A DNA stretch of 64,000 bases from Halomonas ramblicola (lineage in GTDB: Bacteria > Pseudomonadota > Gammaproteobacteria > Pseudomonadales > Halomonadaceae), in contig NZ_JAUFPL010000016.1 of the NCBI RefSeq assembly GCF_030409215.1, positions 178,306-242,305 on the forward strand, given 5' to 3'. The stretch's first letter is position 1. Every line of letters begins with the position of its first letter. This document shows positions 1-9,481 of this stretch, one piece after another. A program made the translations under genes and the position numbers. The notes under the pieces are model-generated. The model ran no database searches. It saw nothing but the letters and a program-made list of their open reading frames with translations, and was not told the DNA's origin.

Positions 1-244
1 CCCGGCCGTCCGGGGTCAGGTTGAGCCAGGACATGCGCTTCCAGCGGCGGTTGACGTAGGGATCGCGGGGCAGGTCATCCAGGAAGGCCTGCCAGGCGGG
101 CAGGTCGATGCGCTCGCGTACGTCTGCGAGACTCCAGTCCTGGTGTTCCAGCCGCTGGCGCACATCGCGGCCCCAGTAGTCGGCCAGCGGATTGACGGGC
201 AGAGAGGTAACATCATAGCCATGCTTGAGGGTATCGAGTTTCAT
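1..244 (-). CDS. Partial CDS, possible 2OG-Fe dioxygenase family protein (N-terminus only)
   Basis: The first 81 codons of a gene read on the minus strand are present; the rest lies outside the window. The start ATG is chosen because AAGGAGAAAGACC lies directly upstream. The visible protein begins MKLDTLKHGYDV and has FLDDLPRDPY followed by RRWKRMSW. An N-terminal 'LP-DPY ... RxR' stretch is reminiscent of the PF10014 2-oxoglutarate/Fe(II) dioxygenases, but the iron ligands (HxD...H) would lie in the missing part, so this is a weak family guess. The 260 bases between it and the next gene probably hold divergent promoters; I see a GATAAT-like box at 455-460 but nothing firm. Confidence 0.45.
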   Translation of the reverse strand, partial: MKLDTLKHGYDVTSLPVNPLADYWGRDVRQRLEHQDWSLADVRERIDLPAWQAFLDDLPRDPYVNRRWKRMSWLNLTPDGR

Positions 245-504
245 GGTCTTTCTCCTTCGAGTCGGGCGGGATTGCCCATGCGTTGTCGGCCGTTGGCCGA
301 TCAACAACGCGTCAACGCAAGGTTCTGTAACGCTTCTGTGACATTACGTTGCAATTCCTTGCGATGAGGTAGCAGTTTAGGTGGAGATTTCGACGGATGG
401 CGACGTGAGGCTTAGGCATGAGGGTGCGTATGAAATAATCCCCTCACTGTGTAGGATAATTGCCACACTCAAGGTGACATCGCGCCCTGTCCCGATCAGA
501 ACCC

Positions 505-2349
505 ATGGCGAGAGCTGGAATGAGTGGACGTGAATCCCGCCTCATGCGTTGGCTGAGGCGTAGCCGACCCCTGGCGTCCCCGAGGCAAGGGGAGAGGGAG
601 GCCGTGTCGGGCCAGCCGGGAGAGGTGGAGCGCGTCCGCCGCCAGTACCTGGAGAGCGAACTGCGCTTCCGGGCCCTGCTCGAGAGCCTGCCCAAGGTGG
701 CCGTACAGGGCTACGACCGGGATCGCAGGGTGATCTACTGGAACGAGGCGAGCGCCCGTCTCTACGGTTACAGCGCCGAGGAGGCGCAGGGGCGTCAGCT
801 CGAGGACCTGATTATCCCCGACTTCATGCGCGAAGGGGTGATCGGTGCCCACCGGGCCTGGGTCGAGGAGGGCCGGGAGATTCCCGCGGAGGAGCTCGAG
901 CTCAGGCACCGCAGCGGCGAACTGGTCCCGGTGTTCTCCCATCACGTGATGCTCAACGAGCACACCGACGAGCCGCTGATGTTCTGCGTCGACGTCGACC
1001 TCTCGGACCAGAAGCGTGCCCATCGTGAGCTCGACTTCGCCAAGCGTTTCGACCGCTTGACCCACCTCCCCAACCGCGAGACCTTCGAGCAGCAGCTCGC
1101 CATGGCGATGGAGGACAGTCGCCAGCAGGGCGCCGCCCTGGTGCTGGTCTATCTGGATATCGACCACTTCGTGGACATCAACGATGCGCTGGGCTATCAG
1201 CAGGGCGACCAGTTGCTGATCCAGCTGGCCACCCGGCTCGGCGCCCGGCTACGCGCCTCCGATATCATGTCGCGGGCCTCCAGCGACGAGTTCCTGATGG
1301 CCTTCCCCGGCGTGCACCACCAGGAAGACATTTCGCGCCTGGTGCTCAAGGTCCAGGAGGTGCTGCGCTCGCCTTTCCCCCTCGACGGCAAGTCGCGCAA
1401 GGTGACCGCCTGCCTGGGCGTCAGCGTCTTCCCCGCCAACGGTGAGTCGGCCGGCGAGCTGATCCGCAATGCCGACGTAGCCAAGAATCGTGCCAAGCTC
1501 AACGGTCGCGGCCAGGTCCTCTACTTCGACCAGAAGCTCCACGACGAGCTGCTCTACCAGCACCGCCTCTCGGACCGCCTGGAGCAGGGGTTGGAGGCGG
1601 GCGAGCTGACGCTCTACTATCAGCCCCAGGTGTCGGCGGCCAGCGGCCGGGTCGAGAACCTGGAGGCGCTGCTGCGCTGGTTCCCCAGGGAAGGCGACCC
1701 GGTATCGCCGGCCGAGTTCATCCCCCTGGCCGAACGCTCGGGCCTCATCCACCGCATCGGCGACTGGGTGATGGAGGAGGCGTGCCGGCAGCGGGCCGTA
1801 TGGCGGGAGGCCGGGCTGCCCCTGGAGCGCATCGACATCAACTTCTCGGGTAGCCAGATGAACCGGGCCGATCTCTTCGAGCGCCTCGACACCTGCCTCG
1901 AGCTTCATGGGCTAGGGCCCCGGGACATCGGCATCGAACTCACCGAGAACGTGCTGATCGAAGCGGACGAGCGCGTCCTGGATGGCCTCAGGCGCCTCTA
2001 CCATCGCGGCTTCCGGATCGCCATCGACGACTTCGGTACCGGCTACTCGTCGCTCAGCTATCTCAAGCGCTTCCCGGTCACGGCCCTCAAGATCGATCGC
2101 TCCTTCGTGCGTGATGCCCCCTCCCAGCCCGAGGACCGGGCGATCATGGAGGCCACCGTGTTCATCGGCCACCGTCTCGGTCTCGAGGTGGTGGCCGAGG
2201 GGGTCGAGAATGCCGAGCAGCTCACGCTGCTCCGCGAGATGCGCTGCGACCTGGTGCAGGGGTTCTACTTCTTCGCCCCGCTGGGAGCGCCCGAGGTCGA
2301 GCGCCTGCTGGCCGGCATGCTCACCGGCCATCCGGGACTGTCGAGCTGA
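505..2349 (+). CDS. PAS-GGDEF-EAL protein, probable c-di-GMP phosphodiesterase
   Basis: The 614-residue protein has a PAS domain (about 50-170), a GGDEF-type domain (about 175-345) and an EAL domain (about 355-605). No membrane segment is visible, so it should be cytoplasmic. The cyclase signature is degenerate, SSDEF at 259-263 instead of GG[D/E]EF, which argues against diguanylate cyclase activity. The EAL domain looks complete: EALLRW at 387, N446, ELTEN near 479, DDFGTGYSSL from 508, K529 and VVAEGVEN. The likely activity is c-di-GMP hydrolysis tuned by the PAS and the inactive GGDEF domain. The start is uncertain because no strong ribosome site precedes ATG 505 and ATG 520 is also possible. 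Confidence 0.88.
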   Translation: MARAGMSGRESRLMRWLRRSRPLASPRQGEREAVSGQPGEVERVRRQYLESELRFRALLESLPKVAVQGYDRDRRVIYWNEASARLYGYSAEEAQGRQLEDLIIPDFMREGVIGAHRAWVEEGREIPAEELELRHRSGELVPVFSHHVMLNEHTDEPLMFCVDVDLSDQKRAHRELDFAKRFDRLTHLPNRETFEQQLAMAMEDSRQQGAALVLVYLDIDHFVDINDALGYQQGDQLLIQLATRLGARLRASDIMSRASSDEFLMAFPGVHHQEDISRLVLKVQEVLRSPFPLDGKSRKVTACLGVSVFPANGESAGELIRNADVAKNRAKLNGRGQVLYFDQKLHDELLYQHRLSDRLEQGLEAGELTLYYQPQVSAASGRVENLEALLRWFPREGDPVSPAEFIPLAERSGLIHRIGDWVMEEACRQRAVWREAGLPLERIDINFSGSQMNRADLFERLDTCLELHGLGPRDIGIELTENVLIEADERVLDGLRRLYHRGFRIAIDDFGTGYSSLSYLKRFPVTALKIDRSFVRDAPSQPEDRAIMEATVFIGHRLGLEVVAEGVENAEQLTLLREMRCDLVQGFYFFAPLGAPEVERLLAGMLTGHPGLSS

Positions 2350-2396
2350 GCGATCTGGCGTAGAATGCGGCGCCTCCCTTCCCATCAGGAGCTGTC

Positions 2397-3731
2397 GTGT
2401 CCCGATCCCGTGACTCCCTGGGCCCGACCCTGTGGCGCCAGACCTGGCCCATGGCCATCGGCGTATTGGCGCTGCTCGGCTTCCAACTGGTGGACAGTGC
2501 CTTCATCGCGCGTCTCGGCACCGCGCCGCTGGCGGCCCAGTCCTTCACCTTCCCGCTGTCTTTCCTGATCATCGGCATCCAGGTGGGGATGGGCATCGCC
2601 ATCGCCGCGCTCATCTCCCGCGCCCTGGGCGCCGAGCAGCTGGCCCGTGCCAGACGCCTGGGGAGCCTGGTGCTGCTGCTCGGGGCCAGCGTCATCGCCG
2701 TCCTGGTGGTGGTGCTGTGGGCCGTGCAGACGCCGGTCTTCGCCCGGCTCGGCGCCGACGCCGCCACCCGCGAGCTGATTCGTGGCTACTGGGCGCCCCA
2801 ACTGCTGGCCGCCTGGTTCGGGGCGGCGCTCTACTTCGGCTACAGCCTGTTTCGCGCCCATGGCAATACCCGACTGCCGGGGATCCTGATGGTGGTCACC
2901 AGCCTGGTCAACCTGGTACTGGATCCGCTGCTAATCTTCGGGGTGGGGGGCTGGGAGGGACTCGGCCTGCCCGGCGCCGCCTGGGCCACGACCCTCGCCT
3001 TCGCGGCGGGGCTGGCCGTGCTGGGCGACCGCCTGCGGGGCACCGACTGGCTGACGGGGGAGGGCCTGGGGGCCGAGCTGCGCGCCTCGGCACGCCCCTT
3101 CATCGGCATCGCCGGGCCGGCCATGGTCAGTCAGCTGATGCCGCCCCTGGCGGCCATGCTGGCGATCGCGGTGGTGGCGACCCTGGGCGAGGCCCAGGTA
3201 GCGGCCTGGGGACTGGCCAGCCGCCTGGAGACCCTATCGTTGATGGTGGTGCTGGCCATGACCATGTCGCTGCCGCCCTGGCTGGGACGTTGCTACGGCG
3301 CCGGCGACTGGGAGCAGGTGCACCGCCTGATGCGCCTGGCGCTCAGGGCGGTGGTGGCCTGGCAACTGGCGCTGGGCCTGGCCATGGCCCTGGCCGCGCC
3401 CTGGGTGGCGCAGGGGCTGTCCGGCAACCCCGAGGTGCGCGACGACCTGGCCATGCTGATCCGCTTCCTGCTGCCCAGCTATGCTGCGTTGGGCGTGTGC
3501 ATGCTGGTGGTCTCGGCGGGCAATGCCCTGGGCTGGCCGCTGCGCGCCATGCTGATGTCGGGCGCCCGGCTGTTCCTCTTCTACCTGCCCTGCCTGGGGG
3601 CAGGCGCCTGGTTCGGTGGCCTGACCGGGCTGGCCGCGGGGGCGGCGCTGGGCAACCTGCTGGCCGGCCTGGCCGCCTGGGGGGTGCTGAGGCGGATACT
3701 CGCCAGTCCTCGCCGGGCGGCCGTCGCCTAG
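2397..3731 (+). CDS. MATE family multidrug/Na+ efflux transporter
   Basis: The 444-residue integral membrane protein has about twelve hydrophobic segments in two halves, as expected for MATE exporters (NorM/DinF group), which expel cationic drugs or metabolites in exchange for Na+ or H+. The N-terminal [20 protein letters not shown] and the [16 protein letters not shown] stretch are typical of the family. The start is a GTG with CAGGAGCT about six bases upstream; TAGAAT at 2361-2366 may be its -10 box. Its TAG stop overlaps the TAG stop of the convergent acyl-CoA ligase by two bases. A second MATE gene occurs at 9482-10840. The substrate cannot be read from sequence. Confidence 0.9.
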   Translation: MSRSRDSLGPTLWRQTWPMAIGVLALLGFQLVDSAFIARLGTAPLAAQSFTFPLSFLIIGIQVGMGIAIAALISRALGAEQLARARRLGSLVLLLGASVIAVLVVVLWAVQTPVFARLGADAATRELIRGYWAPQLLAAWFGAALYFGYSLFRAHGNTRLPGILMVVTSLVNLVLDPLLIFGVGGWEGLGLPGAAWATTLAFAAGLAVLGDRLRGTDWLTGEGLGAELRASARPFIGIAGPAMVSQLMPPLAAMLAIAVVATLGEAQVAAWGLASRLETLSLMVVLAMTMSLPPWLGRCYGAGDWEQVHRLMRLALRAVVAWQLALGLAMALAAPWVAQGLSGNPEVRDDLAMLIRFLLPSYAALGVCMLVVSAGNALGWPLRAMLMSGARLFLFYLPCLGAGAWFGGLTGLAAGAALGNLLAGLAAWGVLRRILASPRRAAVA

Positions 3732-5464
3732 TCCAGCCCCAACTCGTGGGTGGCTTCCTCACGCATCTTGAACTTCTGGATCTTGCCGGTGACGGTCATC
3801 GGGAACTCGTCGACGAACTTCACGTAGCGCGGGATCTTGTAGTGGGCGATCTGGCCCTTGCAGAACGCCTTGAGCTCCTCCTCGGTGAGGGACTCGCCGT
3901 CGGAGAGCTTGACCCAGGCCATCACCTCCTCGCCGTACTTCTCGTCGGGCACGCCGATCACCTGGACGTCGGAGATCGCCGGGTGGGTATAGAGGAAGTC
4001 CTCGATCTCGCGGGGATAGATGTTCTCGCCGCCGCGGATGATCATGTCCTTGATGCGCCCCACGATGGCCACGTAGCCCTCGTCGTCCATGGTGGCCAGG
4101 TCGCCGGTGTGCATCCAGCCGGCCGCGTCGATGGCCTTGGCGGTGGCTTCCGGGTTGTTCCAGTAGCCGAGCATCACGCTGTAGCCGCGGGTGCACAGCT
4201 CGCCGGTCTCGCCGCGGGGCACCACGGCGCCGGTCTCGGGGCTGACCAGCTTGACCTCCAGGTGGGGGTGGATGGTGCCCACGGTGGTCACGCGCTTCTC
4301 CAGCGGGGCGTCGGTCTGGGTCTGGAAGCTCACCGGGCTGGTCTCGGTCATGCCGTAGCAGATGGTGACGTCCTGCATGTGCATGCGCTCGATGACCTTG
4401 CGCATCACCTCGATGGGGCAGATGGAGCCAGCCATGATGCCGGTGCGCAGGCTGGAGAGGTCGAAGCGTTCGAACTCGGGGTGCTCGAGCTCGGCGATGA
4501 ACATGGTGGGGACGCCGTAGAGGGCGGTGGCGCGCTCCTCGGCCACGGCACGCAGGGTGGCCTCGGGCTCGAAGCCGTCGCCGGGATAGATCATGGTGGC
4601 GCCGTGGGTCACGCAGCCCAGGTTGCCCATCACCATGCCGAAGCAATGATAGAGGGGCACCGGGATCACCAGGCGGTCGGCCTCGGTGAAGTTCATGGTG
4701 CGCGCCACGAAGAAGCCGTTGTTGAGGATGTTGTGGTGGGAGAGGGTCGCCCCCTTGGGCGCCCCGGTGGTGCCCGAGGTGTACTGGATGTTGATCGGGT
4801 CATCGAACTGCAGGGTGGCCTGCACCTCGGCCAGGTGCTCGGCGGCGACCTCGTCGGCATGGGCCAGCATGCCCTGCCAGCTGAGCATGCCGGCCAGGGC
4901 CCGATCGGCGTCCAGGCAGATAACCCGCTCGAGCTCCGGCAGGCGCTGGCAGGCCAAGGCATCGGGGGGACCGTCGCGCCGCTCCGGGGCCTGCCCTTTA
5001 TGCTCCGGTGCCTGCCCTTTATTGAGCTCCGGTGCCAGCTCGGCGAGCGTCGCCACATAGTCGGAGGTCTTGAAGGCGCCCTGTAGTATCAGGGTGGTGG
5101 TGCCGGACTGCTTGAGGGCGTACTCGAGTTCGTGAGTGCGGTAGCTGGGATTGATGTTGACCAGGATGGCGCCGATCTTGGCGGTGGCGAACTGGGTGAT
5201 GGTCCACTCGGCGCAGTTGGGTGACCAGATGCCGACCCGGTCACCCTTCTTCACCCCCAGCGCCATCAGGGCGCGGGCGGCCTCGTCCACCGCGGCCTGC
5301 AGCTCCTGCCAGGTGTAGCGCAGCCCCTGGTGGAGGCTCAGCAGGGCGTCGCGGTCGGGGAAGCGGGCCACGGTATCGTCGAAGCAGTCGCCGATGGTCT
5401 GGCCCTTGAGGGGGGTGTCGCTGATGCCGCTGACGTAGCTGATCGGAGTGTGTTGGCGTGTCAT
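3728..5464 (-). CDS. AMP-binding acyl-CoA synthetase (fatty/branched-chain acyl-CoA ligase)
   Basis: This 578-residue ligase activates a carboxylic acid to its CoA thioester through an acyl-adenylate. The ANL-family motifs are intact: [18 protein letters not shown] (ATP loop), YGMTETSP, the HTGDLA...[20 protein letters not shown] hinge region, and the C-terminal TGKIQK catalytic lysine. The start [13 protein letters not shown] is chosen from homologous-looking protein starts; the open frame runs further upstream without a plausible protein. It lies 26 bases downstream of the liuR-like gene on the same strand, so both are probably one operon in the valine/isobutyryl-CoA locus. The likely substrate is a short or medium branched acid (inference). 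A 21-base tandem repeat adds KGQAPE units to a surface segment. Confidence 0.9.
   Translation of the reverse strand: MTRQHTPISYVSGISDTPLKGQTIGDCFDDTVARFPDRDALLSLHQGLRYTWQELQAAVDEAARALMALGVKKGDRVGIWSPNCAEWTITQFATAKIGAILVNINPSYRTHELEYALKQSGTTTLILQGAFKTSDYVATLAELAPELNKGQAPEHKGQAPERRDGPPDALACQRLPELERVICLDADRALAGMLSWQGMLAHADEVAAEHLAEVQATLQFDDPINIQYTSGTTGAPKGATLSHHNILNNGFFVARTMNFTEADRLVIPVPLYHCFGMVMGNLGCVTHGATMIYPGDGFEPEATLRAVAEERATALYGVPTMFIAELEHPEFERFDLSSLRTGIMAGSICPIEVMRKVIERMHMQDVTICYGMTETSPVSFQTQTDAPLEKRVTTVGTIHPHLEVKLVSPETGAVVPRGETGELCTRGYSVMLGYWNNPEATAKAIDAAGWMHTGDLATMDDEGYVAIVGRIKDMIIRGGENIYPREIEDFLYTHPAISDVQVIGVPDEKYGEEVMAWVKLSDGESLTEEELKAFCKGQIAHYKIPRYVKFVDEFPMTVTGKIQKFKMREEATHELGLD
4981..5022. 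repeat. 21-bp tandem repeat inside the acyl-CoA ligase gene
   Basis: Two adjacent 21-base units (4981-5001 and 5002-5022) differ at one base (GCTCCGGGGCC versus GCTCCGGTGCC), and a third partial GCTCCGGTGCC follows at about 5026. On the minus strand this encodes [15 protein letters not shown] between two conserved parts of the ligase, so it is an in-frame expansion of a loop. Confidence 0.8.
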
Positions 5465-5490
5465 GGTGTGCGTCTCGCAGTTGTTACTGT

Positions 5491-5949
5491 TCAGGTCGCC
5501 GGTGGCTGGGCGCCGAGGCGGGTCAGCACCTCGCGGGCGCGGGCCTCCACGTCGTCGAGCTCGCGCTGCATCAACCGGATGTCCTCCAACTGGCGTTCCA
5601 GGTTGGCCCGCTTGTCGGCCAGGATCTCCAGAAGACGCTCGAGCTGGCGCGTATTGCCGTCGGGCATGGCGTCGTACATCTCCACCACCTCGCGGATCTC
5701 GGCCAGCGAGAAGCCCAGCCGCTTGCCGCGCAGGGTGAGCTTGAGGCGCACCCGGTCCTTCTCGTGATAGATGCGGGTCTGGCCGCGCCGCTCGGGGGCC
5801 AGCAGCCCCTCCTGTTCGTAGAACCGGATCGTCCGCGGCGTCACCTCGAACATCTTCGACAGTTCGCCGATCGTATAGGTACGACGCTGGCGGGGCAGGG
5901 CGCCGCCGTTGTTGCCGGTGGGCGAGGCGTTCGATGTGCGCTGGGTCAT
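5491..5949 (-). CDS. liuR: MerR family transcriptional regulator, LiuR-like
   Basis: The 152-residue protein has the MerR helix-turn-helix near its start ([20 protein letters not shown], then [18 protein letters not shown]), a dimerising helical segment, and a short C-terminus without metal-binding cysteines. This is the architecture of LiuR, the regulator of leucine/isovalerate and branched-chain acyl-CoA catabolism in gammaproteobacteria. It stands between a divergent acyl-CoA dehydrogenase operon and the acyl-CoA ligase gene, the usual neighbourhood. A perfect 16-base palindrome upstream (6015-6030) is the likely operator. The first 20 or so residues before the HTH ([11 protein letters not shown]) are low-complexity and probably disordered. 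Confidence 0.8.
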   Translation of the reverse strand: MTQRTSNASPTGNNGGALPRQRRTYTIGELSKMFEVTPRTIRFYEQEGLLAPERRGQTRIYHEKDRVRLKLTLRGKRLGFSLAEIREVVEMYDAMPDGNTRQLERLLEILADKRANLERQLEDIRLMQRELDDVEARAREVLTRLGAQPPAT

Positions 5950-6014
5950 GGGCGTCTTCCTTTTTGGGGGCGGGCGACACGGGGCCGTCCACCTGACGGC
6001 AACACTAGCCTAGG

Positions 6015-6030
6015 TTTACGTTAACGTAAA
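6015..6030. promoter_or_regulatory. Perfect palindrome, likely LiuR operator
   Basis: TTTACGTTAACGTAAA reads the same on both strands and lies between the divergent liuR-like gene and the acyl-CoA dehydrogenase. MerR-family regulators bind palindromes of this size between promoter elements. Assignment to LiuR is inferred from position. Confidence 0.65.
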
Positions 6031-6062
6031 GTGCTTGTTCGACCATGGGGTGATATGGGATA

Positions 6063-6082
6063 AACCTAGCAAGTGCTAGGTT
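6063..6082. promoter_or_regulatory. Second inverted repeat in the liuR/acyl-CoA dehydrogenase intergenic region
   Basis: The arms AACCTAGCA and TGCTAGGTT are perfectly complementary around a two-base centre (AG). A related ACTAGCCTAGGTTT stretch sits beside the first palindrome at 6004-6017. There are no trailing T residues, so it is more likely a protein-binding site than a terminator. The cognate regulator is unknown. Confidence 0.5.
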
Positions 6083-6161
6083 GGGAGCCAGCCACGCTGC
6101 CGGCTTCCGGTACGACGCGATACACGACAAGTGCAATGACACGTGAGACGAGGATACCGCC

Positions 6162-7328
6162 ATGGACTTTTCCTTGAGCGACGACCAGAAGGCGCTGGTC
6201 CAGGCCGCCGCCGACTTCTCCCGGGCCGAGCTGGCCGACCACGCCGCGCAGTGGGATGCCGAGTCGCATTTCCCGGTCGACGTGATCCGCCGTGCCGGCG
6301 AGGCCGGCTTCCTGGGGATCTATATCCCCGAGGAGCGGGGAGGTCTGGGGCTGTCCCGCCTGGATGCCTCGCTGATCTTCGAGCAGCTCTCCCAGGGCTG
6401 CATCTCTACCACCGCCTATCTTACCATCCACAACATGGTGGCCTGGATGGTCGCCAGCTGGGGCGACGAGGCGTTGCGCGAGGCCTGGGTGGAGCGCCTG
6501 ATCAGCGGGGAGTGCCTGGGCTGCTACTGCCTGACCGAGCCGGGTGCCGGCTCGGACGCCGCCAGCCTGCGCACCAAGGCGGTGCGTGACGGTGATGATT
6601 ATGTGATCAGCGGCTCGAAGATGTTTATCTCCGGCGCCGGCGCCAACGACGTGCTGGTGGTGATGGCCCGCACCGGCGCGCCGGACAGCGGTGCCGGCGG
6701 GGTGTCGGCGATCCTGGTGCCGGCCGATGCCGCGGGCATCGAGTACGGCAAGAACGAGCAGAAGATGGGCTGGAAGAGCCAGCCGACCCGGCTGGTCAGC
6801 TTCGACGGCGTGCGCGTGCCCGTCGCCAACCGGCTGGGTGCGGAGGGCGAGGGCTTCAAGCTGGCCATGAAGGGCCTCGACGGCGGGCGTCTCAATATCG
6901 CCAGCTGCTCCCTGGGGGCGGCCCAGCGGGCGCTGACCCTGGCTCGCGACTACATGGGCGAGCGCAAGCAGTTCGGCCGCGAGCTGTCGAGCTTCCAGGC
7001 GTTGCAGTTCAAGCTCGCCGACATGGCCAGCGACCTGCTGGCGGCCCGCCTGATGGTGCGCCACGCCGCCTGGCGCCTCGATCGGGGCGACCCGGAGGCC
7101 ACCGCCCACTGCGCCATGGCCAAGCGCATCGCCACCGACATGGGCTTCAATGTCTGCAACGAGGCATTGCAGATCCACGGGGGGTACGGTTACCTCAGGG
7201 AGTTTCCCCTGGAGCGCATGGTTCGCGATACCCGGGTCCACCAGATCCTCGAGGGCACCAACGAGATCATGCGCCTGATCGTCGCCCGCCGCCTGCTGGC
7301 CGACGGCGTCATCGAATCGCTGCAATAG
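6162..7328 (+). CDS. Acyl-CoA dehydrogenase, probable isobutyryl-CoA dehydrogenase
   Basis: The 388-residue FAD enzyme oxidises an acyl-CoA at C2-C3, here most likely isobutyryl-CoA to methacrylyl-CoA in valine breakdown. It shows the acyl-CoA dehydrogenase signatures CYCLTEPGAGSDA, QFGRELSSFQALQFKLADM and IHGGYGYLREFPLERMVRD, and the catalytic-base region ILEGTNEIMRLIVARRLL, where the Glu of EGTNE is the base in short-chain enzymes. It is the first gene of a three-gene operon with 3-hydroxyisobutyryl-CoA hydrolase and 3-hydroxyisobutyrate dehydrogenase, which fixes its likely substrate. The length is typical (about 380-390 residues). Confidence 0.88.
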   Translation: MDFSLSDDQKALVQAAADFSRAELADHAAQWDAESHFPVDVIRRAGEAGFLGIYIPEERGGLGLSRLDASLIFEQLSQGCISTTAYLTIHNMVAWMVASWGDEALREAWVERLISGECLGCYCLTEPGAGSDAASLRTKAVRDGDDYVISGSKMFISGAGANDVLVVMARTGAPDSGAGGVSAILVPADAAGIEYGKNEQKMGWKSQPTRLVSFDGVRVPVANRLGAEGEGFKLAMKGLDGGRLNIASCSLGAAQRALTLARDYMGERKQFGRELSSFQALQFKLADMASDLLAARLMVRHAAWRLDRGDPEATAHCAMAKRIATDMGFNVCNEALQIHGGYGYLREFPLERMVRDTRVHQILEGTNEIMRLIVARRLLADGVIESLQ

Positions 7329-7341
7329 GAGACCAACACCG

Positions 7342-8496
7342 ATGTCGGACCTTCCCGTGCTCTTCGACGAGCTGCCCACCGCCGATGGTGGGCGGATCGG
7401 CGTGGCGACCCTCAACGCCCCGCGCTCCCTCAACTCGCTCTCCCTGGAGATGGCGCGCCAGCTCGAGGCCAAGCTCGACGCCTGGGCCGTGGATCGCAGC
7501 ATCGTGGCGGTATGGCTCGAAGGCAGTGGCGACAAGGCCTTCTGTGCCGGTGGCGATGTGGTGGCCCTCTACCGGTCGCTGACCGAAGAGGGCGAGAACC
7601 GTGGGGCCGGTCGCGACAGCCTGCTGGCCGAGACCTACTTCGCCCAGGAGTACCATCTCGACTACCGCATCCACACCTACCCCAAGCCGTTGCTGGTGTG
7701 GGGCGATGGCATCGTCATGGGCGGCGGCCTGGGGCTGATGGCCGGCGGCTTCCAGCGCCTGGTCACCGAGACCACCCGCATCGCCATGCCCGAGATCACC
7801 ATCGGCCTCTATCCCGATATCGGCGCCAGCTGGTTCCTCAACCGCATGCCGGCGCGGGTTGGCGCCTACCTGGGGTTGACCGGCGCCCAGCTCAACGCCC
7901 GCGACGCCATCGACCTGGGGCTGGCCGACCGCTTCATTCCCCACGAGTGCCGCGACGCCGTGCTGGAGGCCCTGGCCGAGGCCGACTTCGGCGACCGCAG
8001 CGAAGCGGGCCTGCGCGGTGCCGTCCAGGCCGTACTCGACCCCTTCGAGGCCCGTGACCAGGCCCCGGCCGGGCAGGTGATGCCGCGCCTGGACCATATC
8101 CAGGCCCTGGTGGGAAGCGTCGACGCCGCCACTGCCGTGCGGCGTATCCTGGCCGACGACAACGACGACGGGTGGCTGGCCGCCAACCGCGGTCGCCTGG
8201 CCGCGGGCTGTCCGCTCACCGCCCAACTGGTGTGGCGCATGCTCGAACGCCATGCCCACACCAGCCTGGCCGATGCCTTCCGCGACGAGCTGGTGCTCTC
8301 GGTGCAGTGCTGCCGCCAGGGCGACTTCGTCGAGGGCGTGCGTGCCCTGCTGATCGACAAGGACAAGGCGCCGCGCTGGCGCCACGCCGACGTCGACAGC
8401 GTGCCCGAGGCGTTCCTGCAGGCGATGTTCGTCGCTCCCTGGCACGCCGAGGAGCACCCGCTGCGCGACTTGGGCGTCGGCCACCGTGTCGGCTGA
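7342..8496 (+). CDS. 3-hydroxyisobutyryl-CoA hydrolase (enoyl-CoA hydratase/isomerase family)
   Basis: This 384-residue crotonase-fold protein starts 13 bases after the dehydrogenase, with TAGGAGACC as ribosome site. FCAGGDVVALY forms the oxyanion hole, and PEITIGLYPDIGASWFLNRM is the HIBCH-type active-site segment (Glu and Asp for thioester hydrolysis). The extra C-terminal region (about 260-384) distinguishes HIBCH from ordinary enoyl-CoA hydratases of about 260 residues. It would release 3-hydroxyisobutyrate, the substrate of the next gene. A separate methacrylyl-CoA hydratase is not seen in the window and is presumably supplied elsewhere. Confidence 0.87.
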   Translation: MSDLPVLFDELPTADGGRIGVATLNAPRSLNSLSLEMARQLEAKLDAWAVDRSIVAVWLEGSGDKAFCAGGDVVALYRSLTEEGENRGAGRDSLLAETYFAQEYHLDYRIHTYPKPLLVWGDGIVMGGGLGLMAGGFQRLVTETTRIAMPEITIGLYPDIGASWFLNRMPARVGAYLGLTGAQLNARDAIDLGLADRFIPHECRDAVLEALAEADFGDRSEAGLRGAVQAVLDPFEARDQAPAGQVMPRLDHIQALVGSVDAATAVRRILADDNDDGWLAANRGRLAAGCPLTAQLVWRMLERHAHTSLADAFRDELVLSVQCCRQGDFVEGVRALLIDKDKAPRWRHADVDSVPEAFLQAMFVAPWHAEEHPLRDLGVGHRVG

Positions 8497-8545
8497 ACCC
8501 CGGCCTCCTATCCTGACAATCACGCACCATCACAGGAGCACCGCC

Positions 8546-9445
8546 ATGAAGATCGCCTTTATCGGACTGGGTAACATGGGCGCCCCCATGGCCAGCAACC
8601 TGGTCAAGGCCGGCCACGAGGTCACCGTCTTCGACCTGGTGGAGAGTGCCATCCAGGCCCTGGAGGCCGAGGGCGCCAGCCGCGGGGAGAGCGCCGAGGC
8701 CGCCGCCCGCGGCGCCGAGGTGGTCATCTCCATGCTGCCCGCCGGCACCCACATCAAGGGGCTCTACCTGGGCCGCGACGGCGCCTCCGGGCTGCTTGAC
8801 GCCCTGCCGGACGCGCCGCTGATCATCGACGCCTCGACCATCTCCCCGGACGATGCCCGCTACGTGGCCGCGGCCGCCACCGAGCGCGGCCTGACCTGGC
8901 TGGACGCCCCGGTCTCCGGCGGCGTGGGCGGCGCCAAGGCCGGCACCCTGACCTTCATCGTCGGTGGCTCGGAGGAGGGCTTCGCCCAGGCCCGGCCGGT
9001 GCTGGAGGCCATGGGCAAGAACATCTTCCACGCCGGCGACAACGGCTCGGGCCAGGTGGCCAAGATCTGCAACAACATGCTGCTCGGCATCCTGATGTCC
9101 GGCACCGCCGAGGCGCTGGCGCTGGGCGTCCGGAACGGCATGGACCCGACGGTGCTCTCCGAGATCATGAAGCAGAGCAGCGGCGGCAACTGGGCGCTCA
9201 ACGTCTACAACCCCTGGCCCGGCGTGATGGAGGGCTCCGCCGCCTCCCGCGACTACCAGGGCGGCTTCCTCACCGACCTGATGGCCAAGGACCTGGGCCT
9301 GGCCTGGGAGCTGGCGCTGGGTTCGAAGTCCACGGTGCCCATGGGCTCCCAGGCGCGCAATCTCTTCGCCCTGCACAGCGCCCAGGGCAACGGTGGCCTG
9401 GACTTCTCCAGCATCCAGCGGCTCTATCGGGCCGGGGAAGCGTAA
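8546..9445 (+). CDS. mmsB: 3-hydroxyisobutyrate dehydrogenase
   Basis: The 299-residue NAD-dependent enzyme oxidises 3-hydroxyisobutyrate to methylmalonate semialdehyde in valine catabolism. MKIAFIGLGNMGAPMASNL is the Rossmann and family signature, SGGVGGAKAGTLTFIVGG is the substrate-binding segment, and the Lys of GQVAKICNNMLLGI is the catalytic lysine. The ATG at 8546 is preferred over an upstream in-frame start because CAGGAG lies eight bases before it and the Rossmann fold begins immediately. It completes the operon begun by the acyl-CoA dehydrogenase. Length and domain order match the family. Confidence 0.93.
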   Translation: MKIAFIGLGNMGAPMASNLVKAGHEVTVFDLVESAIQALEAEGASRGESAEAAARGAEVVISMLPAGTHIKGLYLGRDGASGLLDALPDAPLIIDASTISPDDARYVAAAATERGLTWLDAPVSGGVGGAKAGTLTFIVGGSEEGFAQARPVLEAMGKNIFHAGDNGSGQVAKICNNMLLGILMSGTAEALALGVRNGMDPTVLSEIMKQSSGGNWALNVYNPWPGVMEGSAASRDYQGGFLTDLMAKDLGLAWELALGSKSTVPMGSQARNLFALHSAQGNGGLDFSSIQRLYRAGEA

Positions 9446-9481
9446 TTCCGAGCCTCGAGTACCGAAGCGACAAGTGATAGG

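Noticed and set aside
2432..5086. 884-residue open frame across the MATE and ligase genes
   Set aside because: It is a GC-rich shadow: the real MATE and ligase genes have recognised motifs on either strand here, while this translation is Ala/Gly/Arg/His-rich and matches no fold.
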